Part shown: positions 1-9,000 of the stretch, piece after piece | Numbering within the stretch: position 1 is the first letter of the stretch | Layout of the letters: each line of letters opens with the position of its first letter | From: DAOUAJ01 sp034433615 | GTDB lineage: Bacteria > Chloroflexota > Anaerolineae > DUEN01 | Assembly (NCBI GenBank): GCA_034433615.1 | Contig: DAOUAJ010000374.1 | Span: forward strand, 1-9,000 | Direction of reading: 5' to 3' | DNA: 9,000 nucleotides | Translations under genes and position numbers: made by a program | Notes under the pieces: model-generated | Database searches by the model: none | What the model saw: only the letters and a program-made list of their open reading frames with translations | Told to the model about the DNA's origin: nothing

Positions 1-476
1 GCCCCGATCTTCAACTCTTGCGTCTCGGCCTGGAGGATCAGGTTGGGCATGATCGGTTTGGGGATGGAGACCTCATAGAATTGCGTAAGTGCCTTGAGCG
101 CTGAGGTGATGATGGCGCTGGAGCCGGCCAGCCCCACCCGCAGCGGGATGGTGGAACGGTAGCTGATGGTGAAGTTCTTGCGTTCTAGCTCGATCCCCTG
201 TTCCCTGCAATAATCAGCGAACACTTTGATGATCGCTTTGATCAGGCGAATGCCACCGTAGTAGCCGTAATTGGACACGTTGTGAACCAGGTCGTCAATG
301 GAAGCGAAACAGGTGGCGTCCCGGGGGTCTAGCCGGATCTCCAGCTCGGGTGACTCCCAGAGCGCGACCTCAGCCCAGAACGCATCGAATGTGAACGAGA
401 TGGTGACGCCGTTAAACCCATCAGACGGGTTGCCGACGAGCCCAACGCGAGCCGGGGTACGTGTGCGAATGATCAT
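1..476 (-). CDS. GHMP-family sugar kinase, glucuronokinase-like (partial, 3' end outside window)
   Basis: This gene runs off the left edge; only the first 158 codons are visible. The start is ATG at 476-474 on the minus strand, preceded by GAGGG about 5 nt away and by an in-frame TAA 24 nt upstream, so the start is well fixed. The N-terminus PARVGLVGNPSDGFNG (residues 8-23) followed by SNYGYYGGIRLIKAI (68-82) and NFTISYRSTIPLRVGLAGSSA (101-121, containing the GHMP ATP-binding loop GLAGSSA at 115-121) is very like plant glucuronokinase. That enzyme makes glucuronate-1-phosphate from glucuronate and ATP in the cytoplasm. GHMP membership is secure. The sugar substrate is inferred: related branches phosphorylate heptose-7-phosphate, fucose or galactose, and the C-terminal half needed for discrimination is missing. 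It is transcribed divergently from the oxidoreductase. Its product could feed sugar-nucleotide synthesis for the polysaccharide genes downstream, but nothing in the sequence links them directly. Confidence 0.88.
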   Translation of the reverse strand, partial: MIIRTRTPARVGLVGNPSDGFNGVTISFTFDAFWAEVALWESPELEIRLDPRDATCFASIDDLVHNVSNYGYYGGIRLIKAIIKVFADYCREQGIELERKNFTISYRSTIPLRVGLAGSSAIITSALKALTQFYEVSIPKPIMPNLILQAETQELKIG

Positions 477-602
477 GAGAGCCCTCGACGGAAAATGTTA
501 GGGATTCAGCTCAATAGGAACGGGTAGGTTGTTGCCCTGAGCCGCCCTAAGCTCAAAAGGCAACGTGATACTTTTTTGACGAAATAGGGCCGCTAGCGTT
601 AA

Positions 603-632
603 ATTATACCACGCGCGTTTGGCTGCGGGTAA
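603..632 (-). promoter_or_regulatory. Probable sigma70-type promoter of the GHMP kinase
   Basis: On the minus strand a perfect TATAAT lies at 608-603. An upstream TTACCC (632-627) at 18 bp spacing matches the -35 consensus at only 3 of 6 positions. Transcription would begin near 596 and leave a leader of about 120 nt before the ATG at 476. The -10 box is strong; the -35 is weak. Confidence 0.5.
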
Positions 633-714
633 TGCGGCACCAGTCGGATGCCTCTGCTTGGGACCCGGCAATCTCCGCATGATGCAAATCAGTGTACCGA
701 ACGGGATTCAGATT

Positions 715-729
715 TATGATATATAGGAT
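715..729 (+). promoter_or_regulatory. Weak candidate promoter of the oxidoreductase
   Basis: The AT-rich stretch contains TATGAT (715-720, 5 of 6 to the -10 consensus) and an overlapping TGnTATATA (717-725). No good -35 hexamer is found 16-18 bp upstream. Transcription from here would start just before the inverted repeat at 731-775 and give a leader of roughly 145 nt. Confidence 0.3.
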
Positions 730-730
730 A

Positions 731-775
731 AGCGTTCGGGTGGGTAGCTGCCCGGTAAAGAGCTCCCGGAACGCT
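731..775 (+). other. Inverted repeat, possible structured 5' leader of the oxidoreductase
   Basis: AGCGTTC (731-737) and GAACGCT (769-775) are perfect complements. The stem can be extended by GGG (738-740) with CCC (765-767) across one bulged G. A competing inner hairpin GGG (742-744)/CCC (751-753) and two AGCT palindromes lie inside. A further small hairpin CTGA/TCAG follows at 778-790. No known riboswitch consensus was recognised; it may be a leader RNA element or a protein-binding dyad. Confidence 0.35.
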
Positions 776-875
776 GTCTGATGTTGTCAGGTAGCCGAAG
801 CCCCTTGCGGTTGGGATAGACGTTCACCTGAATCATCAAACGAGATCGGTTTTTGTTCGCTGAGGAGGCAATACG

Positions 876-4530
<3,655 letters not shown>

Positions 4531-4532
<2 letters not shown>

Positions 4533-4763
4533 TGCGGTGGACATCCCTATTATCGGTAGCCTCAACGGTGTATCCACGGGTGGCTGGATCGAGTATGCCA
4601 AGAGGATTCAAGAAGCGGGTGCAGATGCGCTGGAGCTGAACATCTACCTACATTCCCTCTGACTTGCGGAGGACGGGAGCTGAGGTAGAGCAGATGTACC
4701 TGGATGTGCTACGAGATGTCAAGGCAAGTGTCTCCATCCCGGTAGCCATGAAGCTAATGCCCT
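4531..4763 (+). pseudogene. Relic of a dihydroorotate-dehydrogenase-like flavoprotein gene
   Basis: Starting one base before the end of the oxidoreductase stop codon, the frame at 4531-4647 reads DAVDIPIIGSLNGVSTGGW and then IEYAKRIQEAGADALELNIY. This is a conserved core of the DHOD-like (PyrD-type TIM-barrel) proteins often encoded beside this oxidoreductase. An extra C near 4648 shifts the frame (TGA at 4660-4662). The homology resumes one frame over at 4649 as YIPSDLRRTGAEVEQMYLDV and continues through SIPVAMKL. It stops at about 4763, immediately before a hairpin. About 77 codons remain of a protein normally over 300 residues, and both ends are missing. This is therefore a deletion-derived pseudogene and not one sequencing error. 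The symbol is left blank because the intact gene's exact function is unsettled. Confidence 0.85.
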
Positions 4764-4764
4764 C

Positions 4765-4808
4765 AAACCCGAAGGGTCTCAAGACAGACCCTTCGGGTTT
4801 GTTCTCTG
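4765..4808 (+). terminator. Rho-independent-type terminator hairpin
   Basis: Arms 4765-4779 (AAACCCGAAGGGTCT) and 4786-4800 (AGACCCTTCGGGTTT) are perfectly complementary over 15 bp with a 6-nt loop CAAGAC. The downstream tract (GTTCTCT after GGGTTT) is only moderately T-rich. It probably ends the oxidoreductase transcript and insulates the polysaccharide genes from readthrough. Confidence 0.72.
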
Positions 4809-4861
4809 ATCGGTGGGTTGAATGGTCTGTCACCATAAGGTTTTGCTAAGGTCCAGCCCCG

Positions 4862-4882
4862 ATACTGCAAGATGTACAGTAT
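4862..4882 (+). promoter_or_regulatory. Inverted repeat, putative operator over the polysaccharide promoter
   Basis: Arms ATACTGCA (4862-4869) and TACAGTAT (4875-4882) match as an inverted repeat at 7 of 8 positions, with a 5-bp spacer and a perfect outer 6 bp (ATACTG/CAGTAT). The dyad spans the -35 region and the spacer and ends 2 bp before the -10 box. This is the position expected for a dimeric repressor, or for an activator that compensates for the absent -35. No regulator is encoded in the window and no family consensus was recognised. Confidence 0.45.
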
Positions 4883-4890
4883 GTTATAAT
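4882..4890 (+). promoter_or_regulatory. Extended -10 promoter for the glycosyltransferase genes
   Basis: TGTTATAAT at 4882-4890 is a perfect extended -10 element (TGn plus TATAAT). No good -35 hexamer is present at 16-18 bp, which is common for extended -10 promoters. The predicted start is near 4897, giving a leader of about 75 nt before the glycosyltransferase start. Confidence 0.65.
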
Positions 4891-4947
4891 ACGATTGTGG
4901 ATTAAGGCCCAGGTGGTCATGCCATTCGTCAACGTACAGAGGTTAAG

Positions 4948-4974
4948 ATGAGCAATATGAAGATAGGTGGATGA
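4948..4974 (+). CDS. Possible 8-codon leader ORF overlapping the glycosyltransferase start
   Basis: ATG at 4948 opens a short frame, MSNMKIGG, whose TGA (4972-4974) overlaps the glycosyltransferase ATG (4971-4973) as ATGA. AGAGG (4938-4942) lies 5 nt before the leader ATG and could serve as its ribosome site. The main ATG has AGGTGG directly abutting it, which is poorly spaced, so entry by translational coupling is plausible. It is too short for codon or homology evidence and may be chance. Confidence 0.3.
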   Translation: MSNMKIGG

Positions 4975-6005
4975 TCTTGATAGCCGATGCCCAGAAAGTC
5001 GCAGACGATTTTGTCACCATCGTCATGCCTGTCCTCAACGAGGAGAAGCATCTGAGGCGCTGTCTCCAGTCGGTAGTCCATCAGGACTACCCGATGGATA
5101 AGTTGGAGATTCTGGTCGTAGACGGCATGTCTGGCGATGGCTCCCGGCGTATCGTTACCGAATTCGCGGCGCAGTATCCGCAGATCAGATTGCTAGACAA
5201 CCCACGTCGGATCATTCCTGCCGCCATGAACATTGGAATCCGCGAAGCCCGGGGCGAGATCATCCTGCGCGTGGATGGCCACTGTCTACTGGCACCGGAT
5301 TATATCCGTCAGTGTATCAGATATCTTCGCGAAACAGGGGCCGATAACGTGGGCGGTCCAGCCTGGGCAATGGGAACCAGCTACATCGGCGAAGCCATCG
5401 CTCTGGCCCTGGGCTCCCCCTTTGGCCACGGAGGTTCTCCCTTCCGCTACTCCCAGGAAGAGCGTTACGTAGACACCGTCTTCCTGGGGGCCTTCCGGCG
5501 GGAGTTGTTCATCAAGGTCGGCTTTTACGATGAGGAACTGGCCTGCGGAGAGGATTGCGAGTTGAACCACCGTATTCGGGCTGCTGGGGGAAGAATCTTG
5601 CTCGCACCGGCGATCAAGGTTCGCTATATGACAAGGGACTCCTTGAGGGAACTCTGCCGACAGTACTTCCGCTACGGGTTCTGGAGAATGCAGGTGGTCA
5701 GAAAGCATCGTCGTGCCCTTCGGCTACGGCATCTGGGCACGGTGGGTTTTGTTCTCGCATTGATTGTTACGGGGCTGGCGGGATTTTTCGGTCGCCCGTT
5801 TGCATACCTCTTGCCCGGGATCGTACTCATCTATCTGGCCGCTTCTCTGCTCTCATCTTTCCTGATCGCCTGCCGAAGCGGATGGAAATACCTGCCCATT
5901 TTACCTCCGGTCTTCGCTTGTCTGCACTTGAGTTGGGGACTGGGATTCTTATGGGGTGTGGCCGATGTCTTCCTGTTGGGCCGGCGTGGAGTAAGTTCCG
6001 GATGA
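4971..6005 (+). CDS. Membrane-anchored family 2 glycosyltransferase, ExoA-like
   Basis: The 344-residue protein has a cytoplasmic GT-A catalytic domain (about 13-240) followed by two or three membrane segments (about 255-273, 279-300 and 308-332). Visible motifs are VTIVMPVLNEEKHLRRCLQS near the N-terminus, VVDGMSGDGS (49-58), the metal/nucleotide-binding RVDGH (101-105), FLGAFRRELF (171-180) and the acceptor-base region ACGEDCELNHRIRAAGG (191-207). This pattern matches ExoA-type succinoglycan glycosyltransferases, which transfer a sugar from a nucleotide donor to a lipid-linked acceptor on the inner membrane face. The donor sugar cannot be read from sequence. The start is uncertain: ATG 4971 has AGGTGG immediately adjacent, while in-frame TTG 4977 sits 6 nt beyond that site and would remove two residues. 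Its stop overlaps the next gene's ATG, so the two are translationally coupled. Confidence 0.92.
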   Translation: MILIADAQKVADDFVTIVMPVLNEEKHLRRCLQSVVHQDYPMDKLEILVVDGMSGDGSRRIVTEFAAQYPQIRLLDNPRRIIPAAMNIGIREARGEIILRVDGHCLLAPDYIRQCIRYLRETGADNVGGPAWAMGTSYIGEAIALALGSPFGHGGSPFRYSQEERYVDTVFLGAFRRELFIKVGFYDEELACGEDCELNHRIRAAGGRILLAPAIKVRYMTRDSLRELCRQYFRYGFWRMQVVRKHRRALRLRHLGTVGFVLALIVTGLAGFFGRPFAYLLPGIVLIYLAASLLSSFLIACRSGWKYLPILPPVFACLHLSWGLGFLWGVADVFLLGRRGVSSG

Positions 6006-7012
6006 GGCTCCCCAGGTTGCCTTTCCAGCGACCCGAGCGAAAAGTCCTGGTCGCTGGCACAGGCCAGGCCGGACGGACGATCGTACAGATCCTTCGGGAG
6101 CACCCCAGGCTGCACTGCCAGTTGATTGGCTTTCTGGACGACGATCCTGCCCAACAAGGACAGATCATCGAAGGCGCGCCTGTGATCGGGACCTGCCGCG
6201 ATCTGGTTCCGTTGGTGGAGAAAAACGGAGTCTCAGAGGTCATCCTGGCCGTCACCCACCATATGACCGGAGAACTCTCTGAAGCTCTTGCAGGTTGTCG
6301 GGAGCGAGGGGTCAGGGTCATTCTAATGCCCCACCTTTATGAGGAGGTCACCGGCCGGGTATTCGTCGAGCACACCGACCATCAATGGTCCATCCCCGTG
6401 CCCATCAACCATACCGTCAGTAGCAAAATGTATGCTTGCTCAAAGCGAGTCATGGATATCACCTTGGGGGCTATGGGCCTTCTCCTCTTTGCTGTCCTCT
6501 TCCCCTGGATTGCTCTTGCCGTGTATTTGGACTCACCCGGACCTATCCTGTACACTCAGTACCGGGTGGGGAAGGGTGGGCAAATCTTTCGCATGTTTAA
6601 GTTCCGCTCCATGGTCCCCGACGCCGAGAAAGACGGTCAGGCAGTCTGGGCTGAGGTAAACGATCCACGGGTGACCCGTGTCGGTCGTTTTCTTCGGGCA
6701 AGCCACCTGGACGAGTTACCGCAGTGCCTCAATATCCTCAAGGGCGAGATGAGTGTGGTGGGACCGAGGCCAGAACGTCCGGAGATCGTGGAGAAGTTAG
6801 AGCGTGCTATTCCCTTTTACCGGGCTCGCCATGCTGTAAAGCCCGGCTGGACTGGCTGGGCGTTCGTCAAATATGGCTATGCCGGTTCTGTGATGGACAC
6901 CCTGATCAAACTCCAGTACGATCTCTACTATATCAAACACCGGTCTCTCTACCTGGACTTACTTATCCTCCTCAAAAGCCTGGCTGCAGTGATCTTCTTC
7001 AGGGGAAGATGA
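6002..7012 (+). CDS. Polyprenyl-phosphate sugar-1-phosphate transferase without the N-terminal membrane bundle
   Basis: The 336-residue product starts at ATG 6002, overlapping the previous stop by 4 nt (ATGA), with GGAG (5988-5991) 10 nt upstream. Residues 13-140 form a Rossmann-like CoA-binding_3 domain (KVLVAGTGQAGRTI, glycine motif at 19-24). Residues 147-336 are the bacterial sugar transferase domain: one membrane helix (about 150-175), then FKFRSM (199-204), the catalytic Asp-Glu in LDELPQ (236-241), SVVGPRPERPE (251-261) and PGWTGWA (281-287). Such enzymes move a sugar-1-phosphate from a UDP-sugar to undecaprenyl phosphate, the priming step of capsule and exopolysaccharide synthesis. 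Typical WbaP/EpsE-type relatives are about 460-500 aa with four extra N-terminal helices, which are absent here. The frame stays open upstream to 5555, but that stretch overlaps the glycosyltransferase and is not membrane-like, so I reject a longer form. The substrate sugar is unknown. Confidence 0.93.
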   Translation: MRLPRLPFQRPERKVLVAGTGQAGRTIVQILREHPRLHCQLIGFLDDDPAQQGQIIEGAPVIGTCRDLVPLVEKNGVSEVILAVTHHMTGELSEALAGCRERGVRVILMPHLYEEVTGRVFVEHTDHQWSIPVPINHTVSSKMYACSKRVMDITLGAMGLLLFAVLFPWIALAVYLDSPGPILYTQYRVGKGGQIFRMFKFRSMVPDAEKDGQAVWAEVNDPRVTRVGRFLRASHLDELPQCLNILKGEMSVVGPRPERPEIVEKLERAIPFYRARHAVKPGWTGWAFVKYGYAGSVMDTLIKLQYDLYYIKHRSLYLDLLILLKSLAAVIFFRGR

Positions 7013-7120
7013 CCCCCACTTTTGGGGACTTTGTGGCAAAGCAGGAAGTTGAATTGGCTGAACTAGGTTAAGAAACTGTGGGGGCGATTCTTGACTTTGC
7101 TCTTTTCGGAATACGGGTGT

Positions 7121-7149
7121 TTGGAATGTTTGAAGACATATGGTAAAAT
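7121..7149 (+). promoter_or_regulatory. Sigma70-type promoter of the Wzz/BY-kinase gene
   Basis: TTGGAA (7121-7126, 4 of 6) is spaced exactly 17 bp from TAAAAT (7144-7149, 5 of 6), which is preceded by TGG and so forms an extended -10. Transcription would start near 7156, with about 73 nt of leader to the ATG at 7229. This is one of the two best promoters in the window and makes the kinase gene at least partly independent of the upstream pair. Confidence 0.65.
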
Positions 7150-7228
7150 AGGATAGTTCGTGTGCCTTGCAAATGTTCGGGAACAACAACGAGAATACAA
7201 GATAGCCTACACACTGTCCGAGGGGCTC

Positions 7229-8905
7229 ATGGAACTACGTCAATATGCTGCTATCATCTGGCGATGGCTGTGGCTTATCCTCTTGAGCACCGCTCTGGCC
7301 GCTGGAACTGCTTATGTGGTCAGCATCCACACGATCCCCGTTTACCAGGCTTCCACTACGTTGCTCGTCAATGAGGCGAAAGATGTAGTAAGCGACTACA
7401 CTGCCATCCTGACCAGCGAGCGACTGGCGCGCACCTACGCTGAGTTACTGCGTAAGCGGCCTGTGCTGGAAGAAGCCATAAACCGCCTGGGGACTAACCT
7501 CACGGTGGAAGAGCTGGCCAAGATGATCACAATCCAATCCGTCCGGGACACTCAGCTCATCATACTCACCGTTGAGGATATCAGCCCGATCCGGGCCGCC
7601 TCCATTGCTAACGAGATCCCGCGAGTTTTCGCTGAGCAAAACGAGGAAATGCAGACCCGGCGTTTTGCTGCCTCCAAGGCCAACCTGGCTCAGCAACTGG
7701 AGAACATCCAGGCGGACATTGCCCGTACCCAGCAGGCCATCACCAACTCTCAAAACCCCGCGAACCTGAACCAGACCGAGCTGGACCGTCTGCGGCAAGA
7801 CCTCACAGAGCTTCAGAACAGCTACGCTATGCTGCTTAAGAGCTACGAGGACGTCCGTCTGACAGAGGCCAAGCAGTTGGACACCCTCATTGTGGTAGAG
7901 CCGGCTCAGCCGCCGACCAGGCCGGTACGGCCGCGTACGCTTCTGAACACATTACTGGCAGCGGTCGTAGGCGCAATGCTTGCACTCGGCGCGGTTTTTC
8001 TCCTTGAATACCTGGATGACACCGTTAAGACCCCCGAGGACGTGACCAGGATATCTAACACTTCTACCCTGGGCGCTGTTGCCTGGATACGTGGTCATAG
8101 CGATGAAGACCGTTATCTTTTCCAAGTGGGGGCACGTTCGTCATTTGCTGAAGCTTATCGGGCTTTGCGCACCAGCATCAGTTTTGCGGGGGTGGATCGG
8201 CCAATACGCACCCTGTTGGTGACCAGCCCCGGCCCAGGAGAGGGGAAAAGCACCACAGCGGTCAACCTCTCCTACGTTTTGGCCCAGGCAGGCATGAAGG
8301 TGCTTTTGGTGGATGGGGATCTCAGACGTCCGTCATTGCATAAGGCATTCAATCTACCCAACAATGCAGGCCTGACCACGTTGCTCCTCTCGCCTACCGC
8401 TTCGCTGGATGAAATTGCCTGGTCCACATCTGTCGAGAATCTGTGGGTGGTTACCAGTGGGTTGATTCCGCCTAACCCATCAGAACTTTTGGGAAGTCAC
8501 CGCATGAAGGATCTGGTCACCCATCTGGGAGAGAGAATGGACATAGTAATCTTCGATGCGCCGCCGGTGCTGGCTGTGACAGACCCGGTAGCGTTGGCTC
8601 CCTATACGGACGGGGTCTTGCTGGTGCTGGAGGCGGGCGGGACGCGAGAGCCGGCCTTGCGTCAGACGATTGAAGAACTCTCGAAAGTAGATGCCCGACT
8701 CCTGGGGGTTGTCCTCAACAAGCTGCAAGTGTCGAAAGCCCATGGCTACTATTACTACTACTACCACTACGACTACTATTACTCCGATGACGGTCAACAT
8801 GGAGATAGCGATCGTCGTTACCGGCGAAAGGAACACGTCAACCCTCTGATAAGGGCTGCTCGCCAGGCGTTAAGCCACATGACCCCCAATCGGCGAGACC
8901 AGTGA
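7229..8905 (+). CDS. Wzz-type chain-length determinant fused to BY-family tyrosine kinase
   Basis: The 558-residue inner-membrane protein begins MELRQYAAIIWRWLWLILLS, the usual Wzz start, with GAGGGG (7220-7225) 3 nt upstream. The frame remains open to GTG 7160, but those 23 residues are not Wzz-like. Order: membrane helix 1 (about 12-32), extracytoplasmic domain with predicted coiled coil (about 140-212), proline-rich QPPTRPVRPR (227-236), membrane helix 2 (about 241-260), then the cytoplasmic kinase. The kinase shows Walker A GPGEGKST (335-342), Walker A' LLVDGDLRRP (359-368) and Walker B IVIFDAPP (439-446). The tail carries ten tyrosines within residues 507-518 plus Y531, the autophosphorylation cluster of this family. 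Phosphorylation cycling of such proteins controls polymer length and export. Kinase and adaptor are in one chain, as in Wzc, not split as in many Firmicutes. No cognate phosphatase lies in the window. Confidence 0.95.
   Translation: MELRQYAAIIWRWLWLILLSTALAAGTAYVVSIHTIPVYQASTTLLVNEAKDVVSDYTAILTSERLARTYAELLRKRPVLEEAINRLGTNLTVEELAKMITIQSVRDTQLIILTVEDISPIRAASIANEIPRVFAEQNEEMQTRRFAASKANLAQQLENIQADIARTQQAITNSQNPANLNQTELDRLRQDLTELQNSYAMLLKSYEDVRLTEAKQLDTLIVVEPAQPPTRPVRPRTLLNTLLAAVVGAMLALGAVFLLEYLDDTVKTPEDVTRISNTSTLGAVAWIRGHSDEDRYLFQVGARSSFAEAYRALRTSISFAGVDRPIRTLLVTSPGPGEGKSTTAVNLSYVLAQAGMKVLLVDGDLRRPSLHKAFNLPNNAGLTTLLLSPTASLDEIAWSTSVENLWVVTSGLIPPNPSELLGSHRMKDLVTHLGERMDIVIFDAPPVLAVTDPVALAPYTDGVLLVLEAGGTREPALRQTIEELSKVDARLLGVVLNKLQVSKAHGYYYYYYHYDYYYSDDGQHGDSDRRYRRKEHVNPLIRAARQALSHMTPNRRDQ
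8747..8782 (+). repeat. TAC/TAT codon run encoding the tyrosine cluster
   Basis: Twelve codons (kinase residues 507-518) are almost all TAC or TAT, broken only by CAC (His513) and GAC (Asp515). The DNA is a near-perfect trinucleotide repeat that could expand or contract in frame by slippage. It encodes the autophosphorylation tail, so a change in repeat number would change tyrosine number. Confidence 0.7.
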
Positions 8906-8930
8906 TCACCATGCACGCGATGTGCGCCCA

Positions 8931-9000
8931 ATGCTCGACTTTGCCACCTGGGTTCTCGGCTCTCTGGCCGCCATCGGCCTGCTTACTTACCATCCCTATC
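8931..9000 (+). CDS. Start of a probable membrane protein (partial)
   Basis: From ATG 8931 the frame reads MLDFATWVLGSLAAIGLL and continues to the window edge, looking like a first transmembrane helix. A membrane protein such as a polymerase, ligase or flippase would fit after a Wzz/BY-kinase. A competing frame uses GTG 8902 overlapping the kinase stop (GTGA), or ATG 8911, but reads as a proline- and cysteine-rich non-membrane sequence. No clear ribosome site precedes 8931, and GTG 8922 in the same frame is an alternative start. Only 23 codons are visible, so the family cannot be named. Confidence 0.45.
   Translation, partial: MLDFATWVLGSLAAIGLLTYHPY

Larger units (their letters stand above)
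477..875. other. Divergent intergenic region between the kinase and the oxidoreductase
   Basis: This 399-bp gap separates two divergent genes. It holds the minus-strand TATAAT promoter, a weak plus-strand AT-rich promoter candidate around 715-729 and a folded leader candidate at 731-790. A 60-codon minus-strand frame at 498-680 has no recognisable domain and sits across the kinase leader and promoter, so I treat it as non-coding. No tRNA or known riboswitch class was recognised. Confidence 0.6.

Noticed and set aside
498..680. 60-codon minus-strand frame in the divergent intergenic region
   Set aside because: No recognisable motif. It overlaps the kinase promoter and leader, and its composition is consistent with chance openness in GC-rich DNA.
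4664..4849. A 61-codon independent gene starting at TTG 4664
   Set aside because: Its first half is the second-frame part of the DHOD-like relic and its second half reads through the terminator hairpin, so it is not a separate gene.
5555..6001. In-frame upstream extension of the sugar transferase (149 extra codons)
   Set aside because: It overlaps the well-conserved glycosyltransferase in another frame, its translation is not membrane-like or homologous to the N-terminal domain of the family, and the ATG at 6002 forms a typical ATGA junction with a ribosome site.
7013..7084. Inverted repeat CCCCCAC (7013-7019) and GTGGGGG (7078-7084) as a terminator after the sugar transferase
   Set aside because: Only 7 bp with a 58-nt spacer and no T-tract directly after it; too weak to call a terminator, so readthrough into the kinase gene remains possible.
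7160..7228. GTG start adding 23 residues to the Wzz/BY-kinase
   Set aside because: The added residues are not Wzz-like, GTG 7160 lies only about 4 nt from the predicted transcript start, and ATG 7229 has a purine-rich ribosome site and the usual family N-terminus. A leaderless minor form is not excluded.

Overview
The window reads as bacterial chromosome, most likely Chloroflexota. This placement is an inference. It rests on AT-rich heptanucleotide repeats of a kind known from filamentous Chloroflexota and cyanobacteria, a one-chain pyruvate:ferredoxin oxidoreductase next to a dihydroorotate-dehydrogenase-like gene (here a relic), GC-rich coding, and a Chloroflexota-like Wzz/tyrosine-kinase polysaccharide locus. 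No rRNA or other marker gene is present to settle it.

Layout. (1) Positions 1-476, minus strand: the 5' 158 codons of a GHMP-family sugar kinase closest to plant-type glucuronokinase, cut by the window edge. (2) 477-875: a divergent intergenic region with a perfect TATAAT box facing the kinase and a potentially folded leader in front of the next gene. (3) 876-4532, plus strand: a complete 1218-residue pyruvate:ferredoxin oxidoreductase with all catalytic and Fe-S residues in place. Its reading frame carries two in-frame blocks of heptanucleotide repeat. (4) 4531-4763: a frameshifted fragment, truncated at both ends, of a dihydroorotate-dehydrogenase-like flavoprotein gene. It is followed at once by a perfect 15-bp hairpin at 4765-4800 that probably ends the oxidoreductase transcript. 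(5) 4862-8905: an exopolysaccharide/capsule locus. A TGnTATAAT promoter overlapped by an inverted repeat leads to a membrane GT2 glycosyltransferase, which overlaps by 4 nt (ATGA) a polyprenyl-phosphate sugar-1-phosphate transferase lacking the usual N-terminal membrane bundle. A second strong promoter then drives a fused Wzz/BY-kinase with a dense C-terminal tyrosine cluster. (6) 8931-9000: the start of a probable membrane protein that continues the locus.

How the genes fit together. The oxidoreductase is central anaerobic carbon metabolism and is functionally separate from the polysaccharide genes. In the latter, the sugar-1-phosphate transferase would prime undecaprenyl phosphate, the GT2 enzyme would extend the glycan, and the Wzz/BY-kinase would set chain length and export through cycles of tyrosine phosphorylation. 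The GHMP kinase could supply an activated sugar such as glucuronate-1-phosphate, but it is divergently transcribed and this link is speculative.

I found no convincing undescribed multi-gene system. The most unusual signals are the repeat-derived peptide insertions in the oxidoreductase, the decayed partner gene with a terminator at its breakpoint, and the operator-like dyad with an 8-codon leader ORF in front of the polysaccharide genes.
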